The notes beneath the pieces were generated by a model. The model did not search any database. It saw nothing but the letters and a program-made list of their open reading frames with translations, and had not been told where the DNA came from. From Eonycteris spelaea (taxonomy: Eukaryota > Chordata > Mammalia > Chiroptera > Pteropodidae): a stretch of 64,000 nt of DNA. A program made the position numbers and the translations under genes. The number at the start of each line of letters is the position of its first letter. Positions within the stretch are counted from its first letter, which is position 1. This document shows positions 25,589-38,639 of the stretch, in pieces. The stretch lies in NCBI GenBank assembly GCA_003508835.1, contig PUFA01000021.1, positions 10,890,501 through 10,954,500 on the forward strand. Reading direction: 5' to 3'.

Positions 25589-27529
25589 AACACAGAAAAA
25601 GTTAATATAATAAGATAGAAAGCATTGCCTTCATTTATTTTTCAAAGTTTCTAGTTGTAGTCACAATTCAATTATTTTAAATTCACTCTCTTTTGGGAAC
25701 TGACCTCAAATTTCATGCATGCATGATCTTCTTTTTAATATTTTTTTTCATGCAAGTTACTTAAAAGATTTTTCAGAACAGGAAAATATGTTAACTCAGA
25801 TAAATATATTGTCGCATTTTACAGTGATACTTGAATCGATCTAAACTCTGCTCTTGGACGTGATTTAAACCTCTGCTTTTCACAAAAGGCCAGTGTCTGC
25901 CATGGCCACATGCTGTTACATTTAGATACACAGGATCCATAATAGAAATGTTCATAATTCTAAAAGCAAATGCCATGGGTTGGGCGATACAAATATACTT
26001 CAGAAAGCCTATTGCCCAAATCATTACTTATATAGAGTTCTCTACATCATAATACATAAAGTTTCTCTAGAAATGCCACAGATATAAGATTGAATAAGCC
26101 AAAAATTGCAAATTAAACAAAGATTCAGATCATTTTTACCTGTAACGGGTTAATTATATGATTTACTACACAAATTAGCAATGATTTGTTTAAATATGAG
26201 TACAATAAACATACTTTAAAAATGACAGTTTTATTCCTTCAATGAAAAATCTAAACTCATTTTGGTGAAAGAATTGGAAACAAAAGTTTGAGCCACATAA
26301 AGAATCCAATTATCTTATAGTGACAGCTAAAATCATACAATATTAGAAGACAGTGATGATGCTAATTCTGAGTAGTTTTTAAAAGATAAAAAAATCACAA
26401 AACTTAATCAAAATACATTAGAACTTAGGGATGCTAAGTCTAGCAATTAGTCTCTGAAAATAGTAACAGTTATATGAAGAAAAGAGAAATACCATATAAA
26501 TAGTGAATGGGACCCATTTTCACAAAAGAGAAAATGTTTTTTGTTGATTTAACCCTCTCTAAAAGACGGATGGCTTTTTATATAAGAAGAATAAGGTAGC
26601 ATACTTTTTTTAAAAAAAGTGAAATTTATCTAGTTGTATATTTATAAAATCTCAGGTTTGAAAGGGCCCTGAAATTTGGATAATTTTATTCATTTTAAAG
26701 ATGAAGAAAGACTTGTCAATGTTACAAAAATCACACTTAGAGAACTTAGGTGGTCCATGCAGAAGGTAAAAAAAAGGTCCCAGGCTAGCAATGTGACATT
26801 GAGAAGTCATGACCTAGAGAATGCCTGAGTAGATGTTTATATGAGTAAGAAGTGGGCAATATAAAAGGTCATCTGAAAAAGTCAAGGTCATAAGGCCAAT
26901 ACAAAGAGATTCAGTTCAGAAAACTGAAACTAACATTTTAGATTTGGCAGTTGATGTTCACATCCATCAATTGATCCAAGAGCAAGGGCCCAGGAGCATT
27001 TGTCCAGATTTTCAGTGATTTTGCCTCACAAAGTTGACTATGGCTTGGCAAGTGTACATTACTCCTAATACAAGATCACAGTTTATCCCTGAACTTTTAA
27101 AATTATCTTAAGAATAAATCTATTTGTTTATATAAATTGGAAAAAACAAATTATCCTTAAAAAAAAATCTAAAAGTGGCTGATACAACCATTAGCTTATG
27201 TATGGATTTTTGATTCTTTATGTTGTATTTTAAATTTTGAGTTTTCTGAATAACCTATAAATCAAAGAAACAGAGTGAGTGAAAAAAGGAAAGTTTACCA
27301 AAGATTGCTACTGATAGATTATGTAATTGATACATAAGAGGAGTAATGTTTAATTCAGATATTTTAATCTATTAATGTAATATTAAATGGTATATTATTT
27401 AATTTTAACTGTGATATAAAGACATAAAAGAGATACATTTATAACATTTATATCATCTTAGATTGGGAAAAATGTTAATTCCATTCACAAATTCTACTAG
27501 TGTATAGTATTATATCACTGTTGCTGTTG

Positions 27530-27535
27530 TTATTA

Positions 27536-27570
<35 letters not shown>
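27530..27570 (+). repeat. (TTA)n microsatellite
   Basis: About thirteen TTA-type units with one interruption. It sits at the edge of a minus-strand L1-like block. Confidence 0.95.
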
Positions 27571-27572
<2 letters not shown>

Positions 27573-27574
27573 GA

Positions 27575-29800
27575 TGTTGAACTTTATCAAAGCTTTGACT
27601 TCACCTACTGAAATTAACTTCATTTTTCTCTTTTTTATTTTAAAGTATTAGTTTTGCTGGCTACTCTTTAGCAATATTTTATTTATGATATTTCTATGTT
27701 AATGGAAGAGAATATCTACAATTAAATTATATCTTTGTCAGGTTTTCATATTAAAGTTAGTTTCATCATAAATGAGCAGGAGAATGATTTCCCCTTTTCT
27801 TTTCGATACAGTGCATTTTTATTATCATTCCATTTTAATATTTTAAATTTTTACTTCATTGACTCAGTTTATTTAGAAGTACATTTTTTCTTTTCCAATT
27901 TCTTTTTAGAACAATATCTTAAAATTAGTATCTAGCTTTATTTTGTTGTCACACAGAAAAAATAATAAGACCAATTTTTTGCAAATTATTAAAACTTGCT
28001 TTGTGGCCCTGCATAAAGTAAATTTTTTTGTCAATGTTTTGTGTAAATTTTGAAAGAATGCATAATCTGAAGTTGTTCAGTACAGTATTTTATATTCATT
28101 AAGCAGTAAACTTCATTAATAGTGATGTTCAATTTTCAGTATACTTACTAAAATTTTAAGTGACTATTCTATCAGTTTCTGGAAAAAGTATATATAAAAC
28201 TTTCAATACAAAAACGGGCTCGTCTGGCTTTTTAAAATATATATATTTCAATCAATTTTTACTTTGTTTATTTTAAAGCAATGTTAATAACATATAAATT
28301 TAAAATTATAATTTCTACCTGGTACACTGACTATTTTTATGACAGTGAATGTGCCTGTTTATAGCTAGTAATTTTCCTTTAGTAAAGTTTGTGTATGTGT
28401 GTACACATGTGTGCAGTTAGGTGACAATATGTAGAGTAATTATTAAGTAATTGTGTGGTATGTTTTTCTAAATGTTTCTTTCAAACTCTTTTTCTTTATA
28501 TGTATTGTATACCTCTTCATAAACAACATTTAATGAACTATTTTTTTCTTATCTGTTTTGACAACAGGCATCTTTTAATTTGAAAATTTAGGTGATTTTA
28601 TTTGAAGATAAATATTAATATGTACTTTTTAAAATTTACCTTACTTTTATTCCCTTTCTTTTTCATCACTTTTCTTATAATTATTTTTATTTCTTGATTA
28701 AATTTTTTTCTGTAACTTCTACCTAGATAATACAATTTTGTGCACTAATATTTTATCCGTTATCATTCCTATATGTGCTCAAAGAAAAAAACTGTATCTC
28801 AACAATAAATATGAAATTTTGTCATTCTAATTTTAAGCTTTACAAACTTCACATAACTTTGTAGATAATTTTGGAACTATTATATTGGTTATAAATTTCG
28901 TTTTTTATCATGATTATATTTTAGTTTTAAATGTACAGTTTTAGAATCTTGGAAGATAGTTCCTATATAAAAAGTTTTCTATTCCTCTTCATTTTTATAC
29001 TGTAAATGATAATATATCAGGAGAAAAATACAACAATTTTTTGTGTGAATTATTTAAAGAGAATAAACATTTTAATAACATAAGTAAGGTAAAAATATTA
29101 AAGAAATAGAACTTTAAACCCCAACTTTTTTAGGATTAAGTATTTTTAATTCCAATTTCCATTAGCTTATTAGTTACATAGTCTTTTACAATTTTATTGG
29201 TTAAATTAGAGATTGTAGCATGCATTCTTAACACATTAACTCTATTACAAATTAGGAGCCTATCTACTTCCCCCAAATGTAAGGAGTTACAATATGTTAA
29301 CATCATCTGTCTCCTTCCTTACTTTTGATCTATCACTATGTCTGCTCATGTCTTTTGACAATTTTTAAATTGGATTTTTTTTTTTTTTTTTACTGTTGAG
29401 TTTTAGTATTCGTTTTATATTCTGGATGCTAATCTCTTTAAGATATGTGATTTGGGTTTGCAAATACATTCTTTCACTTTCTGGTTTGTCTTCTCATCTT
29501 CTTAACAGTCTTTCTTCACGCAAAATTTTTAGTTTTGGTCATTTAATTTATTATTATTTTTTTCTTTTTTAGGTGACAATTTTGGTGTCAAGTCTAAAAA
29601 ATCTTTACATTGTGCTAGATTCATTTTTTTTCCTAAAAATATTGTTTTTTTCCCCTTGCTATTTTAATTATCTGATTTTATTTCTGAATTTTTATTTTAA
29701 GGCATCTAGGTAAAGTTACCTTTGTAGTCAGTCACTTTACGTTTTTGTTGTTGTTTTCCTCTACATTTCTTAAATATTTGACTTGATCTTTAACATCAGT
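27575..29800 (-). mobile_element. Decayed L1 ORF2-like block(s)
   Basis: Several stretches resemble reversed L1 ORF2: the TTGAACTTTATCAAAGCTTT region, TTTGTCAGGTTTTCATATTA, the GTGGCCCTGCATAAAG-like stretch, and the TTCTGGATGCTAATC region near 29420. Frames are destroyed. It may be more than one insertion, and the limits are approximate. Confidence 0.55.
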
Positions 29801-30724
29801 ATGAAAATTTTCAAACATGATCTCCTCGATATTACTTCTTCCAAATTCTCTTCTTTAATATCTCTCTGAGAATTGAATAACTTGTATGTTAGAACTGAGT
29901 GCTCTATATGTCTTTCATATTTTTATTCTTTCTTTTTGTTTTGCCAAGCTTCGACATGAATATTTTATTCTGACCTATTTTCTAATTCACTTATTTTCTT
30001 TTCAGCTATGTCTTTTCAGCCAAGAATTGAGATTCCCATATACACTTGCTGTATTTTTAAAATCTAAATTTTTAAATATAATTTTTAACATTTTTCTCAT
30101 CAATTGTACTTTTATAATGTATGTAAAGAAAATAATTTGGGCATGTGTGAGTCCATTTTTGACACAATTTATATTGGCAAGCAAATTATTACACGTTTAT
30201 ATCATAAAATTCTACACTGCTTTTAAAATGGTGATGTAAGAAAATTCTTAAGACATGAAGTGATAATCCTAACGGATTGATAAAATAATAAAACATATAA
30301 CCTGTAATACTTTAAATACATAATTTTCATCAGATTTGTCTTATTCATATTTTCTAATTTTCTTTTGGACAATGAACATGAGAAAGTTGCATTTAAAAAA
30401 AGAGTCCTCCATTTCTATATACATAAATATTTCCCCTGGGGATGTTTAAAACACATAAGCAATTATTACTCTAGCAAGCTACTAATGATTGTTCCTCATA
30501 CACAAATACACAAGGCAATGTTTCTTTGAATTATAATTACATCACAAGCTTCAAAATGATTTAAAGTGATTCTGGATGATATCTTCATTCTGGTTTACCA
30601 AAGACAGTAAAAGAGACTATCTGACTCAGCTGAACCTAGAATATGTTTCTATGTTGAGATTCATCTGTCACGGACAGATTTTAAGGTGACTCTCATTAAG
30701 TGCTTGACTTGGTGTAATCTCCCT

Positions 30725-31210
30725 TTTTTTTTTTTTTTTAAGTGTGAGTGTATCCTGTGTCTTGCTGCTGACCAATAGAATGTGGCAAAAATTTGACACA
30801 TCACTCATCTGATCACATTATGTTACATAAAGCGGTTTCCTATCTGACTCACTACAGAGACACCTCTTTCTTGTTTGGTGAAATAAATGTCCACACTACG
30901 AAAACTGATCTGGCAAGAAAATGTGGGTGGCATCTCAAACGCTGGGGAACTTTGAAGAACTGAAGAGGATTCCTGAAGCTTTTAGGTAGGTCTACAGTTG
31001 AAAGTAATAGAATGCTACCAACAATCATGTGATCTTGGAAGGGTATCCCAAGCCCCAGGCAAGGACATAGCCCTGATTGATACCTTGGTTATAGTCTTCG
31101 GAGACCTCTGTAAAGCCCCAGCTAAGCCATGATCAGATACTGAATCTACAGAAACTCTTACATAAGGAAGTGTTGTTTTAAGCTGCTAAATTTGTGTGAT
31201 TGTTATAGAG
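30725..31210 (+). mobile_element. LTR-like interspersed repeat, family not assigned
   Basis: The end segment (TTGTTTTAAGCTGCTAAATT then TTGTTATAGAG) and the start (CTTGCTGCTGACCAATAGAA) recall old MaLR/ERVL-type LTR fragments. The limits and family are from memory only. Confidence 0.4.
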
Positions 31211-31224
31211 CAGAGAAGGCAAAT

Positions 31225-31620
31225 GCACTTCCCATTTCCATGCTCTTACTCGTTTTATGTGCCTCAGCCACACTGGCTTCCTTCAGAAATGTCCATGCTC
31301 CTTTAACCGGCTATCATGATACATCCAGACTCATGTTCTATGTTCGAGCTCTTTTCTCTTTCTTTTACTTTCCCTTTTTTCTTAATGCATACATACTCTT
31401 CACATTTTTGAAACTTAATCACCTTTTAATACAAGTATCACTCAGTCGTGACTCGTCACTCTCTCAGGCCCTAGAAAATAGATCAACCAGTCTCTTCTCC
31501 CTTTAGTCACAAAGCTTTATTACAACAGGAAAGTTCACTGTTTCTTCTTCATTTCTTACAGGGCTACACACAAAGCATCCAATATAATTTTATTGGCATG
31601 ATGAATGCATACATGAATGA
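31225..31620 (+). mobile_element. L2 LINE 3' fragment
   Basis: GCCTCAGCCACACTGGCTTC is a typical L2 segment. The block runs on to an ATGAATGCATACATGAATGA end. Confidence 0.55.
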
Positions 31621-31870
31621 GTTAGATTTTGAATTACACTTGGGAACTGAAAAAAATTTATTTTCTATGATTTTCAAAAAAAAATCTATTTGGGAGTTAA
31701 AAAACCTATAAAATTATTTTACTGAGCACAAAAATAACACTGAGGGATTTCAAGAATGATTCTTCTAAGAATAATAGAAATAGAGCTGCTTGGGTTTTTT
31801 TTTTTTTTTTCATTGTCGTTGTTTCTTATTTGTTTTAATTCAAATGAGAGGAAGAGAACAATTAACTTAC

Positions 31871-31991
31871 CTGGCCAGGCTTAGAATTTCACAGACAACA
31901 ATATCATATTCCCTGGCAAGTTCTGGTGGATTGTCGTTGACATCCAGAACTCTAATCCCCACTGTGACATGGCTCAGCAAACCAGGGTTGT
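31871..31991 (-). CDS. CDH19: Cadherin exon: end of EC4 and start of EC5, 1-nt deletion
   Basis: After the acceptor TTTTGCAG the exon completes an aspartate codon and reads NPGLLSHVTVGIRVLDVNDN then PPELAREYDIVVCE. VLDVNDNPPE is the canonical calcium-binding linker between EC4 and EC5. The donor is gtaagt. The length is 121 nt where the family exon is 122. After VCE an A is missing from a run (plus-strand T-run 31887-31889), turning the expected N-S-K-P-G-Q ending into I-L-S-L-A and leaving the exon end in the wrong phase. With one A restored the exon ends in phase 0 on CAG, which fits the start of the next exon. The gap lies in a short homopolymer, where both slippage mutation and sequencing error are common. 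No stop codon appears in either frame. Confidence 0.9.
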
Positions 31992-33310
31992 CTGCAAAAC
32001 ACACAGGGATGTGTTTAGTATTTCCACACACACTTTAGAGGCTTGGTTTAAAACAAATCTCCTTAATACTGTAGCTTGTCACTAGCTCCATATGCTGTAG
32101 CAGGACTTTTGGCAAAAGACAACTTTATGAAGGCACTCTTTGCTAACTCATTAACTTACAGAAAAATGAAAAATGAACACTAAGACATGGCATGAATGCT
32201 AAAATGATATTTTCATCATATCTGGGAAATTACATGTTATTCAGGAACTCTACTGGGAGAAAGTTGTCAGAATTCATTGTATCCTGTCAGAGTCTAAGGG
32301 ATAAACAATTGGTGTCATCATTAATCTGAGACAAGCAGAAGAGTTGTTAAAAAAATAAATCACGTAATTTTAAAAAGTTCAAGGTTTCAAATGTAAATAA
32401 ACTTGGAGAAAATAAAAAGTAAAATTCTTCGTACAAGATCATTTTCTTCTTATGGGAGAATATATTTGTGTGTGTGATGTCATGTCGCTTGGGGAAAATA
32501 AAGAACAATTTAAAATAGAATTTAGCATAAAATTCACACATAAATCTGGTAGATATAAAAACGTTAGTTATTACTTTAAATATGTCTTAAACACAATCTT
32601 CCCATTTTTCAGTAAGTTTATTAATTCCGAGATAAAAAAAAGGCAAGTGTTGGTTTATTTTGTACGTCAAAGCTATAAATTCAGAATTCATAATGGGAAA
32701 TTTAGATTTCTTTTTTTACTGCTGATTTTTCTGCTATTATCTTAAAAAATCCAAAATTAAAACAACAGGCTGATACATTAGAATGTGACTAGTAAAAAAG
32801 ATAAGACCTACATAAATTTATTGATTTATTAAAGCAGAAATGAGAAGACAAATACCATGTTAGGAAAAGTCATATAAACATACAGAAAATATTGAAAATA
32901 GTAAGGAAATGAATGCATTAAAAAGAGCCATAGGAGGCTCAAAAAGAAATGGGAAAACCGAGTAGAGCTATAATTAAAGAAATTCAATTTTTAGGTAAAA
33001 AAATAATATTTTCAAAGAGAAAAAAATCAGGTTTATATTATTTTACTCAAAGAAACAGGTAATTTCATTCTTTTACACCTTTTCCACAGAAAACAAAGGA
33101 AGAAGGAAATACTCTTCAACTGTTTTCTGTGCTCTGTCAAACTTCTATATCAGTCCTAGACACTCCTACTCATGAAAGATATTAGGTATCAATAGCTTTA
33201 AAAAAATAACAACAAACTCACTCCACTGATGTGTATAATAATCTATCTTCATCAATTTAGTTACAGAAATGCTTATTTAGTTTAGTATTAAATGAAGGAA
33301 AAAGACAAAA

Positions 33311-33346
33311 AGGGAAAGAAGGAAGGAAAGAATGAAGGAAGGAAAT
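33311..33346 (+). repeat. (GGAA)n purine tract
   Basis: Imperfect GGAA units within a purine-only stretch. Confidence 0.85.
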
Positions 33347-33469
33347 CTAGAAACAAATTTAACAAAGCATAGGAGAGACATATGCAGAATACTTAATTGA
33401 ATTACATTAAAGAAGATCTAAGAAACTTGAGCTCTATCATCCAAGTGGTTGGAAGACAAAATATCTTAA

Positions 33470-34720
33470 ATAAAACAAGCCTCTTCAAACTGATGTGCAT
33501 ATACAATACAATCTAATAGAAATCCAATGAGAACTATTTATAAAAATTGAAAGAGGATTCTAAGATTTATAAGTACAAAGATTATTCAAACTAGTATGAA
33601 GAAGTACAAAGAAAGAGATACTGGCTTTACCATTTATCAAGTCCTATTATTATTATACGGTATTAGGACCTAAGACAATGTGACAGTATCAATGGGATAG
33701 ACAGAAACAAAAATAGAAGCAATCGCAGATCCACTAAATATGGATATTTAATATATGATAATGGTGCTATTGAGAATCAATGGGGAAAGTACTAACTGAT
33801 CAAGAAATGGATGTAGTAAAACTTGTTATCTACATTATCATAATTACAAAATGGGTCATAGATTGCACTAACACACAAAAATTCACTGATATAATTAAAG
33901 ACTTAAACAGATAAGGCAAAACTACACATACTTTGGAAAAAATACTGATATACACTATATTAAGTACATGAAAGATTTCAAAGCACAAAATGTACTAGTT
34001 GCAAAGGAAACTGATTAATTTGATTACATTCAAATGTGATATTTTTTTTCAGTTCCTCCAACTATGCCACGAAGAGAAAAACAATGTCTCAAATGAGTGA
34101 ATGTATTTCCTGACAAAGGATCTGTATCTATGATATATAATACAATGTACTAAATCAAAAAGGAAAAAGACAGGACAATAAAAATGGGTAGAATTAATAA
34201 TAAACATTTAACAGAATAGGTAATACGAACAGCAAACTGATGAAAAAAGTTTTCAGTATCATTAATATTTAAAGAAATGCAAGTTAATCAAAATAAGTTA
34301 CCATTTAATACCAATCATATTGACACAATTAAGTTTGACAAGATTTCTTCAAATGCTGATTTGAATATAAACCAATGGGAATGCATAAACATTGAATTAA
34401 CCCACATATCTTTCCTTCCTTCCTTGTACAGTTATGTATTCTTATGTCCAAGATCTAGCAATTCCCTGGCTTATACCTTTGGGTAAACTCTTGAACACAT
34501 ATAGTAACGGCACAACTAATATTAACAACAACAGAAAAACACAAATGTCCAACAAGAGCTGAATAAATAAAATAACAGTGATGTATTTATACCATTGAGA
34601 AAATAAGTGAATTTCAACATAGCCACAATGTGGACACTCTTAGAAAGAAAATGTTGATAAAAGAATTTTTTTCAGAAATATCTCAGAAGACTGCATTTGA
34701 GTATAGTAAATTTTGTAAAT
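33470..34720 (+). mobile_element. Decayed L1 ORF2 3' part
   Basis: The block reads as decayed ORF2 followed by the usual approach to the 3' end, for example the GATCAAGAAATGGATG, AAGAAATGCAAGTTAATCAA and AGCTGAATAAATAAA stretches. It is antisense to the cadherin gene. Limits are approximate. Confidence 0.6.
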
Positions 34721-36554
34721 CTGAAAAACAAACATGCAAATCTAAATAATTTATTCTGAAATAAATAATATACTTTGATCTCAATAACACTGCTTCTTAA
34801 GTATATTGATTTTTTCAAATTTGTTTAATATGCTTTACAAAATCTTCTTAATAGTGAATACTGAATGCCACATTAAATTTACAGGGAAAAAAGTTATATA
34901 ATAGATTAAATACACAGAAAAAGTTATAAAAATATTTAATTAAAATTATGAAAATACTGAATAATATTTTAATGTACAGAAAAAGTTATAAAAACATCCT
35001 GAAAGTAATATGTTCTGTTAATAACATTTATAATAATATTATCATTAATAAGTATTTTGCCTATGCAGAAAGTTAATGTGATGCCTATGATTTATTATAT
35101 TAAACAATTTTATATTATAAAGATAACCATATGTATTGATTTAAAATTAGTTAAATGGTGATTTAAGTATTTGCTTATTTATTGTGATTCTCTTTATTGA
35201 AAATAAGGCACCACTATAGCTTTTCTATAAGCTAATATTGACAATTGCTTAATTTTTTAATAAAATATTAAAACTAAAAGAGAATACTTATTCTGAATTC
35301 TCATTCTGTAAATTACAAAATTGATATGGACTCAGTTTAAATTACTCATCTTGGCAAAGCCCAGGTTATGATTAACTTCCTATCACCACATATAACTATA
35401 TCTCTTCTATTGCAAGTATTATACAAAATTTTTCCCTGTATTTTATATTTCTAAACCGGGTATTTGCTCATCTTTGAAGAGCAGTCAAAAACAATCTGTT
35501 CTGAAAATTTGAGGCAAGAATAATTTTATTATCTCTAATCATTGGTATCAGCAGTTTTCATTGTTCCTGAGTAAATAGTTCTCCGCTCCTTTTCTGAGCA
35601 GGGAGATTTAAAAGCAACCTTAGGGTATCAGGAAAAAAATGCTTTGTAGGAGGGGATTCTGAAAAGACTGTATCCTTAGGAATGATTAGAAAAAATAAAC
35701 AACTAAGTACCTGTTTTCAACAATCACCACCTCACTGTCCCACCTCTGTCTTGCTCACGCTGTCCTCCGGCCTTGGAATGGCTTGGCACCCAGTTCGTAC
35801 TTGGATACAGAAAACTCTAAACTTTTTTAGATGGAAATAGACTCTCTCCATGTGGATCTAACGTTATTTAAATCTCCAACATACAATTACTATTCCATAG
35901 CTTCATGATTAAAAGCACAGCATTTGGGATCAGACAAATATCGATTTGTCTGTAGACTTACCACCATTATGTGTTCCTTGGGGAGGCTCAACTGAATCTA
36001 ACCTTATGGTGGATATGACTAATGATTTGTATGACATGCCACGTTGGGACCCCCACGGGAGGTACTGATGAAGAGTTACGAAAACCACAATGCCAGATTA
36101 AGTTTAATAATTACTGATACAAACTGAATTAATTGTTGTCTCTGTACTAAAAGTAGAATGATGTCGAAAAACTGTAGCTTTATTTCCAGATAAGTAGAGC
36201 TGAAAACCCACCATAGCTTAGTAGCCACTTGTGGCCTATGTGCATGCATTCTAATATTTTCTGCTCAATAATAAACTTAGCGAAATCTATATTAGAGAAT
36301 AGGCACATTTCTTTGGGTTTCTATTTATCATTCCCCACAGTCCTAGGGTTGGTATTTTACTTTTTGAATGTCAATCACTTTACCTATAAAATGTGAACAT
36401 ATTCACACGTTTTAGAAACATTTTGCTGTGTCAAAACCTGGACAATGTCCCTGAAGTTCTTAATGCAACATTGCTGCTATTGCTATTACTATTTTTATTT
36501 TCAAGCTTTATTTTTAGGAAATTAGATTTAACATAAGCCCCTTTCCTGAACTCT

Positions 36555-36720
36555 TTTGGAACATAAACTTTAGAAAGTTATTTGTTATCTTTCTGCCTTA
36601 ATTATTTAATCCGTAAAATGGAATAAGACTTATTTTACTTGCCAAACTGTATCTTTGTGAAACAATTAAGGAGCTATGTAGCCTTAACAGACCGAGCCTG
36701 GCAGAGAGCAAGTATGCACC
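36555..36720 (+). mobile_element. MIR-like SINE fragment
   Basis: TAATCCGTAAAATGGAATAA resembles the MIR 'cctcatctgtaaaatggg' segment, with a degenerate 3' part. A MIR 5'-like piece lies at about 35905-35975. Confidence 0.45.
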
Positions 36721-37869
36721 TTTTAATCTGTTCTGAAAATAAAAACGGGACAGAAACCAAACAAAATCTATTTCACACTGATAATCTTATATATGTAATT
36801 TCCAGAACAAACTCTACTGTATAAAAACCATCTGTGTTTTATGTAATAGCAATGTAACAGGAACTCACATCAGCAGAGTGCCTCTGGAGATAGTGATGCA
36901 GGGAAGTGGTATTCTAGGGCGCACACAAGTTTGATTTAGAGCGTTCTCTGTAACTTGAGGAATGGTCTGTTTTATCCGCTGACTTCTTCTGAAAAGTCTG
37001 ATATGAGCATGCCAGTATGATGTGCTCTAGAGAACGCAAAGCAATGAAATATGCCACCCTCTAGATTTCCCACCATCAATATACATTAAGAAAACAAAGT
37101 ATATATTAATATTTTTTCAATTTGCTTTTTGTGACTTAATTTTTAATATAATTTTACCTCAAAGCCCTTATTACATAAATATGTACCCTCTTAAAAATCT
37201 AAATCATGTTTATTAGTATACGTACAACAGTTTACTATAGAATTCTATATATTGGTAATCTAAATATTCATATTTTAATGTTCACATAGATTCATGTGAA
37301 TTTTACTGTCTACAAAATGTAGAATGTGATTTTATTCTTTTACTTTGTGAAAATTTACTTAAAAGGAAAACCTTCTATACTAAAACGGTAGTAAATTGCA
37401 GTGATTATGAATTTAATTGTGATTAATATAATCACATTTATAGTTGTCTAAGTTTCATAAATGCTCAGACTTCTAAGAATGTGTTTATAAATTATGTTTT
37501 TGGTTTGTGTTTCTCTGATTTCTATAAAAAAAGATTACATAGGCAAATATTTACAAACCAAAATAGTCCACACACATGTGAACTGTTATTATGGACTGCT
37601 GTTACAACGTTTTAAACAATTGGCTTATATTTTGTTTATTAGCAAATATGTTTCTACCATTGCCTAAATAAATATATAAAGATAAGTTTTACAAATAAAT
37701 GATCAAATGAAACAAATTTTCCACACAGTACATTTATTTTGAAATGAAGACAGTTTTTCCAATTTTATATGTGTTTCAAAATCTTATATATAAAACTTGT
37801 GTTTTAATTTTTAGGCCAAAAAATGAAGAAAATAATTAATAAATAATATAAACTCTTTCTATTTACCAT

Positions 37870-38390
37870 CACAACCTATTTGCCCAAAATGAATTAAATT
37901 AAAAAGCATGTCATCATAAACCATTATTGCAAACATTAGTGGAAAGTTTATTTGGCATAGATAAAAATTGAAAACAAGCCATATTTCCATAAACTGGTTT
38001 ATGAATAAAATGTTGTATACATACGTACAAGGGAGTGATAAATAGTTATTACCTATTGAAATTATGGTATGGACAAATATTAAAAACATATGATACTCAA
38101 AAAGTACCAGTCAAAAGAATCTATGTATCTACCTTTTATTTTGTTATGTCTAGAAAAAGCAAAATTGTAGGCTCAGAAATCAGACCAATAGTTTCTAGGA
38201 TTCAGAAGTGGGAGAAAGAAAATTTTTTCAAAAAGGACATTCTGAAGTGATAAAATTATGCTCTATCACATTAATGGTGATGCTTGTGTGATCAGATGCA
38301 TTTACAAAACCCATCAATATTTTCATTTAACAAATGAAGATTTTATAATGTTAATTATTCCTCTATAAACCTGACTTTTAAACAAAACAG
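37870..38390 (+). mobile_element. L1-like 3' fragment
   Basis: The sequence resembles the late ORF2/3' UTR part of old L1 subfamilies (the GGTTTATGAATAAAATGTTGT and AGTGATAAAATTATGCTCTA stretches). It is heavily decayed, and the call is tentative. Confidence 0.4.
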
Positions 38391-38639
38391 TAATGTAGTC
38401 TAAAATTATTAATTTGTAGCCTGGACGTAGTATTGCTCAGTTTACAAATTAAATGTATTATAAATAATGGTATTCAATTTTCAAAATAAAATTAAAAATA
38501 TCATGAAAAATAAGCTTATTTAACAAATATTTGTATAAAATTGAAAAAAATAACAAATCATGTATAATGGACAAAAATTCACAAAATACTTGAAGATGAA
38601 TTTTCCAAAAGATGTATAACATTTCTACATAAAAACTAC

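Larger units (their letters stand above)
23920..31870 (-). other. CDH19: Intron between the EC4/EC5 boundary exon and the first EC5 exon
   Basis: A phase 0 intron of about 8 kb. It carries G runs (24345-24363 and 25572-25588), a GA microsatellite (24770-24820), a TTA microsatellite (27530-27570), a long decayed L1-like block in minus orientation (about 27575-29800), an LTR-like block (about 30725-31210) and an L2-like block (about 31225-31620). The stretch 24850-27500 is AT-rich with no feature I recognise beyond a weak MIR-like motif near 26690-26750. Confidence 0.8.

Noticed and set aside
29886..30239. 117-codon plus-strand frame rich in F, I and L
   Set aside because: AT-rich intron sequence beside an L1-like block, with no motif. 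Not an L1 ORF2 frame in this orientation.
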